A stretch of DNA of 63,103 nt, taken from positions 1 to 63,103 of the forward strand of contig NZ_JABXKM010000134.1 of NCBI RefSeq assembly GCF_017115025.1, given 5' to 3'. The notes below the pieces were generated by a model that made no database searches, was not told the origin of the DNA, and saw only the letters and a program-made list of their open reading frames with translations. How positions within the stretch are numbered: position 1 is the first letter of the stretch; each line of letters begins with the position of its first letter. The DNA comes from Nostoc sp. NOS(2021). Its GTDB lineage: Bacteria > Cyanobacteriota > Cyanobacteriia > Cyanobacteriales > Nostocaceae. Made by a program: the position numbers and the translations under genes. Shown piece by piece: positions 35,217 through 44,174 of this stretch.

Positions 35217-36122
35217 TTATTCTGAAACAGTAGATTCAGTTTGCAAATCGGCAATGAGTTGAGCTAAGTGATCGCTACTTGCCTGGTAAACGCTGCCGCA
35301 AAAGTCGCAAGTTGCTTCAGCACCATCATCTTTAATAATCATATCTTGCAGTTCGGCTTCTCCCAACATCTTCAGTGCCCCCAAAACGCGATCGAAAGAA
35401 CAACCACAGTGGAAGCGCAGCATTTGCCGTTCGGGAAAGATTGCCAGCCCCATATCTCCCAACAGGTCGCTAAAGATTTCAGTCAAAGTCTTCCCAGCTT
35501 GCAACAATGGCGTAAATCCTGCTAGACCAGCTACCCGTGATTCCAAGGTTTCTACTAAGGCTTCGTCTCTGGCAGCTTTGGGTAATATTTGCACCAGTAA
35601 TCCTCCCGCCGCCGTTACTCCACCTGCTCCCACGAACACACCTAAAACTAAAGCTGAAGGTGTTTGTTCGGAATTCACCAGATAATGAGCCACATCATCC
35701 CCAATTTCGCCAGACACTAGTTCTACCGTACTAGAGTAGGGATAACCATAACCGATATCTCGCACAACGTAGAGGTAGCCGCCACCAACTGCACCACCAA
35801 CATCTAGCTTACCTTTGGCATTGGGAGGCAATTCTACAGATGGATTCCCCACATACCCGCGTACCGTGCCATCTAAGCCAGCATCTACCAATATGCCACC
35901 CAAAGGCCCATCGCCCTTCACCCGAACGTTGACCCTCGACCCAGTTCGCTTCATGCTAGAAGCCATTAACAAGCCCGCCGCCATAGTCCGACCCAGTGCT
36001 GCCGTTGCCACATAGGAAAGCTTGTGGCGTCCCCGTGCTTCTTCTGTTAAACGTGTGGTGATCACACCTATGGCACGAATTCCACCTTCGGCTGCTGTTG
36101 CACGAATTAACTGATCCGCCAT
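35217..36122 (-). CDS. hslO: Redox-regulated chaperone Hsp33
   Basis: 301 residues, from ATG 36122 (MADQLIRATAAEGGIRA). Hsp33 is a cytosolic holdase switched on by oxidation and unfolding. The zinc-binding redox switch is intact: CGC in RFHCGCSFDRVLGAL and CDFC in EATCDFCGSVYQ. Other hallmarks: GRTMAAGLLMASSMK, VRVKGDGPLGGI, and YLVNSEQTPSALVLGVFV. An ORF start ten residues upstream (36152) is possible but does not match the family. Monocistronic. Confidence 0.95.
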   Translation of the reverse strand: MADQLIRATAAEGGIRAIGVITTRLTEEARGRHKLSYVATAALGRTMAAGLLMASSMKRTGSRVNVRVKGDGPLGGILVDAGLDGTVRGYVGNPSVELPPNAKGKLDVGGAVGGGYLYVVRDIGYGYPYSSTVELVSGEIGDDVAHYLVNSEQTPSALVLGVFVGAGGVTAAGGLLVQILPKAARDEALVETLESRVAGLAGFTPLLQAGKTLTEIFSDLLGDMGLAIFPERQMLRFHCGCSFDRVLGALKMLGEAELQDMIIKDDGAEATCDFCGSVYQASSDHLAQLIADLQTESTVSE

Positions 36123-36262
36123 GAATAACCTTACATTTCTTAACAAGTTCACTTTTTCTATTCTAAGTTCTCTGCTGCGAGAAAAGTGACGTAGTAATAA
36201 TCAGTGATTGCATTTGCAATATTAGAAATAGCGATGTCTCAACTTTAGGAAATCCTAGAAAA

Positions 36263-36649
36263 ATGCTGGGGAATTTTCAACAAAGCCAACTGCGAATCGA
36301 AATTGAAGCATCAACAGATGCAATTCGTGACAGTCTGCTACATCCGGTGCAATTAGAAAAATGGCTCTTAGGGCAACGCTTTGCGCCAGGAATGCCAGAA
36401 GAACTGCTTCCAGGATTCCAGTTTACTACCTGGACTGGGCCAGTCCCGATTCATCATCAAGTCGACGTTGTGAAATCTAACTGCCTCCGCTTGGTACTCA
36501 GCGGAGGCATTGACGGGTTCCACGAATGGTACTGGGGAGAAGGTTGGGTACAATCCCGCTTGGAAGGAGTTTCAATTTTGCCCTTGAATTTGGGTCAAAC
36601 CCTGAGTTTGTTGAGCTTGCGTCAGTTTCTGGCAACTCAAGAGCGTTGA
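36263..36649 (+). CDS. SRPBCC-like small protein
   Basis: 128 residues. Start LRIEIEASTDAIRDSLLHP then the strand VQLEKWL, GFQFTTWTGPVPIHHQVDVV, and GFHEWYWGEGWVQSRLEG: the pattern of a START/SRPBCC fold with a helix-grip cavity. Rather short for the superfamily (usual 140-150) but complete in appearance. Ligand unknown. Divergent from hslO with about 140 bases between. Confidence 0.75.
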   Translation: MLGNFQQSQLRIEIEASTDAIRDSLLHPVQLEKWLLGQRFAPGMPEELLPGFQFTTWTGPVPIHHQVDVVKSNCLRLVLSGGIDGFHEWYWGEGWVQSRLEGVSILPLNLGQTLSLLSLRQFLATQER

Positions 36650-37521
36650 ATCGACTGAACGTAGGGACAAGGGGGATTTTCCTTGTCTCTATGTGTCTTC
36701 TCAATCAGCATACAAATCCGCTAACAGCGTTGCTTTTGTCAAATGGGGATTTTCCCAATGAGCAAGTGGCGTTTGTTTTAGGATTAAACTTCGGGGTTTT
36801 TAACCAACATTCTTAATAAAACCGCATAGAGCATTTTAAAAAAATACCAAATTTTTATAATTTTCCTCTAAACTTTTACTCTTTCTTCATTTATTTGCAA
36901 AAAATTTGTATAATCAACGTATAAAGCTAAAGCTTTTTTCAAATTAATAAATAAGCAAAATTCAATCTTTTATATTAAAATAAATTATACCCACTTAACT
37001 TAGTGTTGTATAAAATAATATCAAAAACCCATTTTTTACATAAAAATACTTATTCAAAAAGGCAGAATCCCAGCTTTGAGTGCTATAAATTTATTTAAGT
37101 ACAACTAGTATAAAAAATGTAGTTTTGTTTGCTTGACTAGATATTTAATTCTGCGAATTTTCGTTAATTTATCAGTATTAATACGTACTAAGCTTCATTT
37201 ATACGTTTTTTTACAAACCAAATAAAGCTTTTAGATCGGCATATTTATATCAATATATATTGACACCTACGATTTTTTGACAAATAAAAACTTATTTTTA
37301 ATTAATTCTGTATAAATACTAACTATGTAATATCTTTGCTGAAGAGGAAGAGGTGTAATATATTTTTCTTTATTAAAAAAATAATTGCTTGACCTATTTA
37401 GCAAGAGCCGTATAATACTTCTAACGGCACAACAAGTTACTAAATATACTCTTTTAGGTTTATATCTATTAATTTGGAGTGACGTAATTTTAATCACCAC
37501 AATCAAGTGATAACTAAGATT
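36650..37521. other. AT-rich island upstream of the double-glycine peptide gene
   Basis: 870 bases markedly richer in A and T than the surroundings from about 36820 onward, with many short A/T runs. Frames on both strands are short and not protein-like. It resembles regulatory or horizontally acquired DNA. The likely promoter of the peptide gene is here but cannot be pinned down. Confidence 0.5.
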
Positions 37522-37764
37522 ATGGAAAGCACATTGTTCACTACATTAACCACCAACGAAGAAGCCAATTTATCTGGTGGAAATAAAAGCTCCAACAAGG
37601 CAACTGCTAAAGTCTCTTTAATTAAGTCTTTAATTAAGTTAATATTTGAACTTGCTGGCAGATCTGGAAGCGCTGGCATCGTAAATATCGGCTCTGGCAA
37701 TGTTATTGTTACTGACAGTAATATTAATGTTGGAGATGGTGCAATTGTTACGTCGCCCTCTTAA
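37522..37764 (+). CDS. Putative double-glycine leader peptide precursor (bacteriocin-like)
   Basis: 80 residues. The N-terminal leader MESTLFTTLTTNEEANLSGG ends in a Gly-Gly and matches the LXX...E..LSGG pattern cut by peptidase C39 domains of ABC exporters. The mature part (about 60 residues) begins NKSSNKATAKVSLIK, has an amphipathic SLIKSLIKLIFELAG helix and then a glycine-rich region with repeated NIGSGNV/NVGDGAI units that could form a small beta-roll. No cysteine, so no lanthipeptide rings. No exporter or modification gene is adjacent. I choose ATG 37522; 37507 would extend the leader by five residues. A signalling or antibacterial role is inferred from the leader only. Confidence 0.7.
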   Translation: MESTLFTTLTTNEEANLSGGNKSSNKATAKVSLIKSLIKLIFELAGRSGSAGIVNIGSGNVIVTDSNINVGDGAIVTSPS

Positions 37765-38443
37765 CTATTCTGTTAGGGGAATAGGCAAACTTATGAGGGT
37801 TAGTAGAAGGAAAAGAATAAACGTAAAGACACGATTAACCGCGTCTTTACTCGGATAAAGCCTCTTAAATAAACGACCCTGTTAGAGCAGGTTAATTTAC
37901 TTTTGCGTCTGTCTTAATAGCTAATCTACTTAACTCTGGCAAGCTATTAGCTATTTGTTTCATGGCAATTATCTTAGCATACGTTTATTGTTACCCACAT
38001 ACTTTTCTTCAACAAACTTAACAAAGTCTATCAACGGTTGCTAGTAGGCAACTGTTGATAAACTTAAGTGGTGCTTTTCCCTAAAGATACTGCTCACTTT
38101 GAGTAGGGAAGTAAGCGTTGCTATTTGAGAAATCAACCAGATTCATCACAATCTATAGGACTTACGCAAAACTACACGCGCTCTGGGGCAATTCATGAAT
38201 TGCCCCTACCTAAAAATCATTCTTTTCGGCTATTGTTTGCGTAAGTCCTATCTAGTAATTTGTGAACGATAAGAAAACTCTTTTTACAGAACTTTATTTT
38301 TTGGGCAAAACCTACGCAGTATTGCATAGCGAAGAAGATTGTGGAGCTGCTTGTCTTGCTTTCATTGCCAAACACTGGCGCTCGCACGCGCTATAGTCGG
38401 TACTCCGACTTAGCGGTAGGTAGTTCACATTCTGAAATTATTT
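37765..38443. other. Intergenic region with one MITE
   Basis: About 680 bases. The first 150 contain ACGCGGTTAATCGTGTCTTT-like inverted bits (TAAAGACACGATTAACCGCG near 37820-37850), possibly a terminator-like hairpin of the peptide gene. The MITE at 38156-38250 is listed separately. Around 38330-38410 is a CGCGCTATAG-type degenerate repeat. No supported gene. Confidence 0.5.
38156..38250. mobile_element. MITE (TAGGACTTACGCAAAAC family) with TCTA target duplication
   Basis: 95 bp with ends TAGGACTTACGC and GCGTAAGTCCTA, and the central palindrome GGGGCAATTCATGAATTGCC. TCTA flanks it on both sides (38152-38155 and 38251-38254). Same orientation and near-identical sequence to 18137-18230. Confidence 0.85.
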
Positions 38444-39031
38444 TTAATTATCGGCTGTTAACACTTGTTCAACTGTTAATTCTAACTCTGGAAAAATTTG
38501 AGATTGAATGCATTGAGTACCAATAAACTCTACTGGTTCGTATAATTCTTCAATCAATATGAAAACAGTAACTTTGTTCGTTAATGGATCGACAATCCAA
38601 TACTCTGGAATATTTAAAACGTTATATTCAACTCGCTTGGCTCGATAATCTACAATCTTTGTTGACTCACTGACGACTTCCACCACTAACAAGGGGGGTG
38701 GTTCGTTGAGTTCAATAACTGCCTCTCGGTTTCTCAACTCTCGCCACTGAGGTAATGGAATCACAACTACATCTGGAATCCTCGATGTATCCCATCTCCC
38801 AGCACGGGGGGAACGAACACCGATAACCATTTGTTTAGAAGTCCAATCCAACTTTAGCCGGAGAATTTCTGCTCGGAAACAAACATTGAGAAATTCTGTT
38901 ACCGCGCCATGTTGCCCACTTCCTAGACTCATGGGAATTAGTTCTCCATTCACCAATTCGTAGCGGGTATCAGTGCCATCATCATATTTCAGGTATTCCT
39001 CAAAGGTTAATTTTGGGGTGGTTATAGTCAT
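38444..39031 (-). CDS. Uma2 family (DUF820) putative endonuclease
   Basis: 195 residues. Uma2/DUF820 proteins share a PD-(D/E)XK nuclease fold and are strongly amplified in cyanobacteria; biological role unknown. Seen: [20 protein letters not shown] then [27 protein letters not shown] with D and K following in YRAKRVEY, and YWIVDP. I use the Met of [10 protein letters not shown] (39031). The stop lies on an AT-rich edge. It starts 20 bases after the universal stress protein gene, so the two are probably co-transcribed. Confidence 0.9.
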   Translation of the reverse strand: MTITTPKLTFEEYLKYDDGTDTRYELVNGELIPMSLGSGQHGAVTEFLNVCFRAEILRLKLDWTSKQMVIGVRSPRAGRWDTSRIPDVVVIPLPQWRELRNREAVIELNEPPPLLVVEVVSESTKIVDYRAKRVEYNVLNIPEYWIVDPLTNKVTVFILIEELYEPVEFIGTQCIQSQIFPELELTVEQVLTADN

Positions 39032-39050
39032 TGCTTCCCGTTGCAAATTT

Positions 39051-39476
39051 TTACCTTGGTTTGACGACTAACACCGAACAATTAGCCTCTTCTACAACTT
39101 GACTGCTAACAGAACCCTGGACAATTCGCTTCATCCCAATCAACCCCCGACTGCCAATTATAATCAAGTCAGTCTTATAAATATTGGCAAGGCGAATAAT
39201 CTCTTCGGCAGGATCACCATTTACCAGTTCTAACTCACTTGTGAATGATAAGTTTTCCTGATAGGAATGCAACTGTTTTTCAATATGAAAATAAGAAAAT
39301 GTTGGGGACTCTGGCTGAGGACGATCAGCGGGTAGTTCCATCTGTGACTCTGGTGTGGGAAACACATGACAGAGAATAATCTTGGCATCTTTTGACAACG
39401 CCAAATTATCTAAAATCTGAATTACTCGTTCTGCAATTTCCGAACCGTCCAGAGCTACCAAAATATTCTTTAGCAC
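39051..39476 (-). CDS. Universal stress protein (UspA family)
   Basis: 141 residues, alpha/beta Usp fold. The nucleotide-binding signature G-2X-G-9X-G-S is intact in [15 protein letters not shown], so this is an ATP-binding class Usp. N-terminus [14 protein letters not shown] carries the conserved Asp. C-terminal strand CSVLVVK. Usp proteins accumulate under stress; specific cues are unknown. First gene of a probable two-gene unit with the Uma2 gene. Confidence 0.92.
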   Translation of the reverse strand: MLKNILVALDGSEIAERVIQILDNLALSKDAKIILCHVFPTPESQMELPADRPQPESPTFSYFHIEKQLHSYQENLSFTSELELVNGDPAEEIIRLANIYKTDLIIIGSRGLIGMKRIVQGSVSSQVVEEANCSVLVVKPR

Positions 39477-39893
39477 CGCTCTCCTCTCCTAAAGAGTAGA
39501 CCCCTTACATAAGTATCTCGCAAAATTTGTTGGCAGCTACACTAAATTAATTTTCCATCTGCCTACTTAGTTTATATATTCGAGGCTCTGCTATAGGTCG
39601 GTTTCACCCCACTTTGACGCTAGTGCATTGTAGCAACTGGTCTGGAGAAACTTTTCACCAGTTGCTTGGAGAGAGTTTTCCTCTCCAAGCAACTGCCGTC
39701 CGGCAATCCTCTACTTTTGAAACAACTGCCGCCGGCAATGCCAGACTTGTGGAGGCTTAAAGGGCGGCTGAAGGCAGGATAGCAAAAGTCACGCATTAGC
39801 GTAGCTTACCGTAGGTATCGCCATCCAAACTTTTAGTCTGAACCTATCGAGTGACTTTTGCCAACAGTATAGGAAAAAATTAAGCATTCCAAA
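39477..39893. other. Intergenic region with several hairpins
   Basis: About 420 bases between the Usp gene and hisD (both minus). It contains CAACTGGTCTGG...CCAGTTGC and CTTGGAGAGAGTTTTCCTCT hairpins, two GCCGTCCGGCAAT/GCCGCCGGCAAT blocks, and an inverted pair CAAAAGTCAC (39783) / GTGACTTTTG (39851). These look like nested interspersed repeats. No gene seen. Confidence 0.5.
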
Positions 39894-41195
39894 TCACTCT
39901 TCTTGCTGAATTCGGCGTCGTACTGAATCAGCATGAGAAGGTAAGCCCTCTGCTGTTGCTAGCACATCAATGGCGCCAGCCACATTTTGCAGTGCGGTTT
40001 GGGAGTATTGAATAATACTGGAGTGTTTCAGGAAAGTTTCAACCCCTAATGCCGAAGCATAGCGGGCAGCACCAGAAGTTGGCAAGGTATGGTTAGGGCC
40101 TGCCAAATAGTCTCCTACAGCTTCTGGTGTTGAGTAACCCAAAAAGATTGCCCCAGCGTGGCGAATCTGTGGTAAGAGTGCCCAAGGGTCTTTGACTTCT
40201 AATTCCAGGTGTTCGGGGGCAAATTCATTTGAAAATTCCGCTGCTGCTTGGAGGGATTCCACAACGACAATCAAGCCGTAGTGAGCGATCGCTTTTTCTG
40301 TGTCTATTCGCCGTGGGTGATCTACTAGCTGTCTTTCCAAGGCTACTTGCACGTTTTTCGCCAAAGCAGCATCTGTGGTCAGCAAAATTGCTGCCGCCAT
40401 TGGATCGTGTTCGGCTTGGGCCAGCAAGTCAGCTGCTACATGCACCGGATTTGCGGTTTCATCGGCAATCACCAGCACTTCGCTAGGGCCTGCCAAAGAA
40501 TCAATGCCGACGATGCCATAGACAAGTTTTTTCGCTAGGGTGACATAAATGTTACCAGGCCCAGTAATTACATTCACTTTTGGAATCGTTTCTGTACCAT
40601 AGGCTAAGGCAGCGATCGCTTGTGCGCCCCCAATGCGATAAATTTCTTGCACCCCTGCTTCTTGGGCAGCTACCAAGACTGCGGGATTAATTGCACCCCC
40701 TGGACCTGGTGGTGTCACCATCACCACATGGGGTACAGCAGCAACATGAGCCGGAATTGCATTCATCAGCACTGTACTAGGATAGGCGGCACGGCCACCA
40801 GGCACATACAACCCGGCTCGGTCTACGGGGGTATAGCGTTTGCCCAGCACTATTTCATCGTCGCCAAAGTGTACCCAGCTTTTAGGTACTCGCTGACGAT
40901 GAAACGCTTCAATTTGGCGACAAGCTAGCCGAACTGCATCAAGCAACTCCTTAGACACCTGCTGATAGGCTGCATCTAGTTCCGAACCTGTAACTCGGAG
41001 TTCTTCTGCTTTCAGGGTTTGTTTGTCAAATTCGGCTGTGTAATGCAATACAGCTTTGTCGCCTTGGCGCTTCACTGCTTGCAAAACTTCCCGCACCGTT
41101 GCTTCTTTGTGAAGCACCTGTTCGTCATGGGTGCGATCGCAGATCCGTTGTAGTTCTGCTCTGACGTCTGCCTGCTGAGTAATGATTCGCAGCAT
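39894..41195 (-). CDS. hisD: Histidinol dehydrogenase
   Basis: 433 residues, NAD- and Zn-dependent oxidation of L-histidinol to histidine in two steps. Landmarks are RYTPVDRAGLYVPGGRAAYP, ITGPGNIYVTLAKKLV, GIDSLAGPSEVLVIAD, DLLAQAEHDP (zinc-ligand region with Gln/His), FAPEHLELEV and the C-terminal GPNHTLPTSGAARYAS with catalytic Glu-His residues. Length is normal. Stand-alone, as usual for scattered cyanobacterial his genes; hisH occurs 18 kb away in this window. Confidence 0.95.
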   Translation of the reverse strand: MLRIITQQADVRAELQRICDRTHDEQVLHKEATVREVLQAVKRQGDKAVLHYTAEFDKQTLKAEELRVTGSELDAAYQQVSKELLDAVRLACRQIEAFHRQRVPKSWVHFGDDEIVLGKRYTPVDRAGLYVPGGRAAYPSTVLMNAIPAHVAAVPHVVMVTPPGPGGAINPAVLVAAQEAGVQEIYRIGGAQAIAALAYGTETIPKVNVITGPGNIYVTLAKKLVYGIVGIDSLAGPSEVLVIADETANPVHVAADLLAQAEHDPMAAAILLTTDAALAKNVQVALERQLVDHPRRIDTEKAIAHYGLIVVVESLQAAAEFSNEFAPEHLELEVKDPWALLPQIRHAGAIFLGYSTPEAVGDYLAGPNHTLPTSGAARYASALGVETFLKHSSIIQYSQTALQNVAGAIDVLATAEGLPSHADSVRRRIQQEE

Positions 41196-41936
41196 GGAGT
41201 AAGGACAATGCCAAAATTATAATATTCACACCTGAGATTTAGTATTGCTCTTGACCAACTGGGGTGTGGAAGCTGACTCTAATTCTCTTCTCTAGCTTAA
41301 CCTGGATTTTTTTGATACTCTCAAGGCTGCCAGCACATGCTTTGCTTGAGAAGGCGACTTAATTCCTCAGTCCGACAAGCCTCGGCAGACTAGCGGCAGG
41401 AAGTGGTCGTGCGATTTACCACTACCCTTATGCCCTGACCCTCACTCCTTGCTCTGGTGCAGGTAGTGTGTTTCCACATCCAGTCCCCCGGATTTATCGG
41501 GGGTAGGGTCTGAGTATAATTTTTACTTTCCTAACTTTTAGTAGTTAACATCTGTACAGACACGATATATCGGTTCTATACTTTGAAACACCTGAAATTT
41601 AGCTGTTTACAGTTCCTTGCCTTTGACAATACATCCGCTTTAGGGACAGATTGTATTATATTGGCAATCACATTGCTTAACCAGGTGGTGAGTTAAGACC
41701 AATATTTTATTTGATGTACCTTATTTTAACGCATTTCCTAAATTGACGACACACCAAATTAAGGACTGGGGATTAAGGAGCGGGGACTAGGGACTAAATT
41801 CTTCCCCAATCTCCACTGCCCAATCCCCAATGATAGATAGATTTTTTTTTAGGAAATTATAACATTGGCAATTTGGATGCTATATTAGTAAGTCTAGTAG
41901 TGTGTGTACATATTAATAGTATTTTTGGAATTGACT
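41196..41936. other. Intergenic region upstream of rpsT
   Basis: 740 bases between divergent hisD and rpsT. Around 41400-41500 are degenerate repeats; 41755-41830 holds an STRR-like stretch (GGACTGGGGATTAAGGAG and CCCCAATC units in both orientations, able to pair). The last 100 bases are AT-rich with a long T-run at 41844, presumably the rpsT promoter/leader. No gene seen. Confidence 0.5.
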
Positions 41937-42242
41937 GTGGCGAATACAAAGTCTGCTCTCAAGCGTGCCGAAATCGCAGAACGTAACCGACTGCGTAATA
42001 AAGCTTACAAATCAGCAGTCAAGACGCTGATGAAGAAATACGTTAATGCTGTAGCTGTCTATGCAGCTAATCCTACCCCAGAATTAAAACAAGAAGTACA
42101 GGCTCGGTTATCCGAGGCTTACGGCAAAATCGATAAAGCGATCAAACGGGGTGTCCTTCACCCCAACAATGGGGCAAGGAAAAAGTCGAGATTGGCTCAT
42201 AAACTAAAACCTCTAACTCAAACAGCAGCAGCAGCTGAATAG
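41937..42242 (+). CDS. rpsT: 30S ribosomal protein S20
   Basis: About 101 residues, primary 16S rRNA binding protein of the 30S body. The start is GTG 41937: the family begins with (M)[20 protein letters not shown], so the 11-residue extension from 41904 is not real. Basic helices follow ([31 protein letters not shown]) and the usual short Ala/Thr tail. It heads the conserved cyanobacterial order rpsT-tatD-rpoB-rpoC1-rpoC2. Confidence 0.96.
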   Translation: MANTKSALKRAEIAERNRLRNKAYKSAVKTLMKKYVNAVAVYAANPTPELKQEVQARLSEAYGKIDKAIKRGVLHPNNGARKKSRLAHKLKPLTQTAAAAE

Positions 42243-42637
42243 TCATTGGTAAGGCAGTGCGCTGTTCTCACTCAGGGAGCCACTGTGCTACGAACTTTCC
42301 CAAAGTTGTAGCAAGTGGCGTGAAACGATGCCGCGCATAGCACAGCGTTAGCAAGTCCGCGAGCGTCTGGAAAGCCAGTGCAGTGTTGAGGGTTTCCACA
42401 CCACTTGCTCTTTGCCTCTTAACCCATCCACCGCAGTGGCTCCCCATAAGCGACTAGCGTCGGCGATGCCGAATTAAAATAAGCGACGGGTGTAGTTTAC
42501 CTCTTGAGCATCTGGATGATTGCAAAGTATATGTGTTCGTGTAGCTTCTCCCACAGGAGAAGGGTTCACCTGGAGGGTCATTTGTCCTTAGTCGTGATCA
42601 GGGCTAATAATTTATGACTAATGACAAAGGACAAAGA
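42243..42637. other. Spacer between rpsT and tatD with inverted repeat
   Basis: About 395 bases. GGGAGCCACTG (42275-42285) and CAGTGGCTCCC (42434-42444) form an 11-bp perfect inverted pair around a GC-rich core with degenerate repeat blocks (CGCATAGCACAGCGTTAGCA). Probably an interspersed element. STRR-like GACTAATGACAAAGGACAAA precedes the tatD start. Confidence 0.55.
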
Positions 42638-43435
42638 ATGCAACTGATAGACACGCACGTCCATCTCAACTTTGATAGTTTCCAGCCAGATTTAGCAACA
42701 GTGCGATCGCGGTGGCAAGAAGCAGGTGTAGTGCGTTTAGTACATTCCTGTGTTCACCCGGATGAGTTTGCCAGTATTCAATCCATAGCACAAGAGTTTC
42801 CCGAAATCAGTTTTGCCGTGGGATTACATCCATTAGATGCTAAGAAATGGAATAGCGAGACAGCCGATAAAATCAAAACTTTAGCGAGTTCTGACTCGAA
42901 TGTGGTAGCAATTGGGGAAATGGGGCTGGATTTTTATAAAGCTGATAACTATGAACAACAGTACATGGTGTTCGAGTCACAGTTGGCGATCGCATCTGAA
43001 CTAAACTTACCAGTGATTATCCACTGCCGCGATGCTGCCGTGGCAACCAGAGAAGTGTTACAAAAATGGCGGGAACTTAAAGGAGAAAGAGTGCGTGGTG
43101 TCATGCATTGCTGGGGAGGAACGCCAGAAGAAACTCAATGGTTTCTCGATTTAGGCTTCTATATTAGCTTTAGTGGGACGGTAACGTTCAAAAACGCCAA
43201 AGCAATCCAATCTTCAGCTGCAATGGTGAATAGCGATCGCCTACTGATTGAAACAGACTGTCCATTTCTGGCTCCAGTTCCTAAACGGGGTGAGAGGCGC
43301 AACGAGCCTGCCTACGTGCTTTATGTAGCCGAGCAGGTAGCTAAACTGCGTCAGGAAACGGTAGAGGCGATCGCCCATCAAACCACCCAAAATGCCTGTG
43401 AATTATTCGGTCTGTCAATATCAAGTGTGCCCTAG
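42638..43435 (+). CDS. tatD: TatD family metal-dependent hydrolase (DNase)
   Basis: About 265 residues, TIM-barrel two-metal hydrolase. Metal ligands are visible: HVH in [12 protein letters not shown], Glu in [11 protein letters not shown], His in PVIIHCRDA, His in VMHCWGG, and Asp in [12 protein letters not shown]. TatD proteins show 3'-5' exonuclease or D-tyrosyl-tRNA-like activities; the physiological role is uncertain. I start at ATG 42638; the eight codons before it (MTNDKGQR) come from a heptamer-like repeat. Its position before rpoB is conserved in relatives. Confidence 0.93.
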   Translation: MQLIDTHVHLNFDSFQPDLATVRSRWQEAGVVRLVHSCVHPDEFASIQSIAQEFPEISFAVGLHPLDAKKWNSETADKIKTLASSDSNVVAIGEMGLDFYKADNYEQQYMVFESQLAIASELNLPVIIHCRDAAVATREVLQKWRELKGERVRGVMHCWGGTPEETQWFLDLGFYISFSGTVTFKNAKAIQSSAAMVNSDRLLIETDCPFLAPVPKRGERRNEPAYVLYVAEQVAKLRQETVEAIAHQTTQNACELFGLSISSVP

Positions 43436-44174
43436 TGTCTTTTGTTAAGTTGTGCTAAAAAAAATAAAACTCTAGGGGGCAAAAATATGCTAATATTATT
43501 CCCTCAAAAACATTTTGCTTGCGCCATAATGATAAAGGAAGGAACCTAAAACTTCTCGTCTGAATTTTCCGTGCTGTTATGGCTTGGCCATCCTCCAAAT
43601 CTCTACAAGCGGATGCTCTCCACACATGACTAACCGTGCCAACCCAAATTGAGCTAGACTTTTGCACAACATCGCTTGGTGTGTATTGAACCTATTGAAA
43701 ATCGTTAAACAAAATTGCCTTGTGAGTACAATTCAGCAAAATGAAGTGATTCTGATTCAAAGCCGACAAGGTACGGATCATTCCCTCAGTCTTAGGATAT
43801 CTAGGATATCACTGACAGTATAAACAGCGGGGTGGATTTCAGACAACACCGTGTAGAGCTGCGTCAGCAAATTAACGCGCTTTTTGGAGGGGAAGTGAGA
43901 AAAGTAGATCAAACTCAGGAATATCTCAATTGTATATTCTTCTTGAATCAAGACTATAGTTGGTTTTTGGCTTCTGAGTCACCGATGAGGGGCGATTATC
44001 CCCTTGTCAAAATTGCTCATTCCAGCCAGTTTTAACCGCTGCGTTTACCCACACCTGTAAATAGCAAGTGTGTAAGAAAAAGTTCCCAAACAGCTAAGGA
44101 CACTGGCTAGGAGTGGGAAGCGTCAAACAGCAGTGTCCAAGGGAAAATTTAACCAGGTTGACAAAGGTAGAGGC
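43436..44174. other. Long leader region upstream of rpoB
   Basis: About 740 bases. A direct repeat AGGATATC/AGGATATC occurs at 43794-43810. One frame (43832-44035, GTG start) is open but has no ribosome-binding site or recognisable family. The rpo operon promoter is probably here, yet no convincing -35/-10 pair can be chosen. Confidence 0.45.

Noticed and set aside
37267..37506. 79-codon minus-strand frame in the AT-rich island
   Set aside because: AT-driven composition (Tyr, Lys, Ile, Asn), no ribosome-binding site, no family resemblance.
43832..44035. GTG-started 67-codon frame upstream of rpoB
   Set aside because: It has no ribosome-binding site and no recognisable family, and lies in a probable leader region. 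The residues look moderately protein-like, so it stays a remote possibility.
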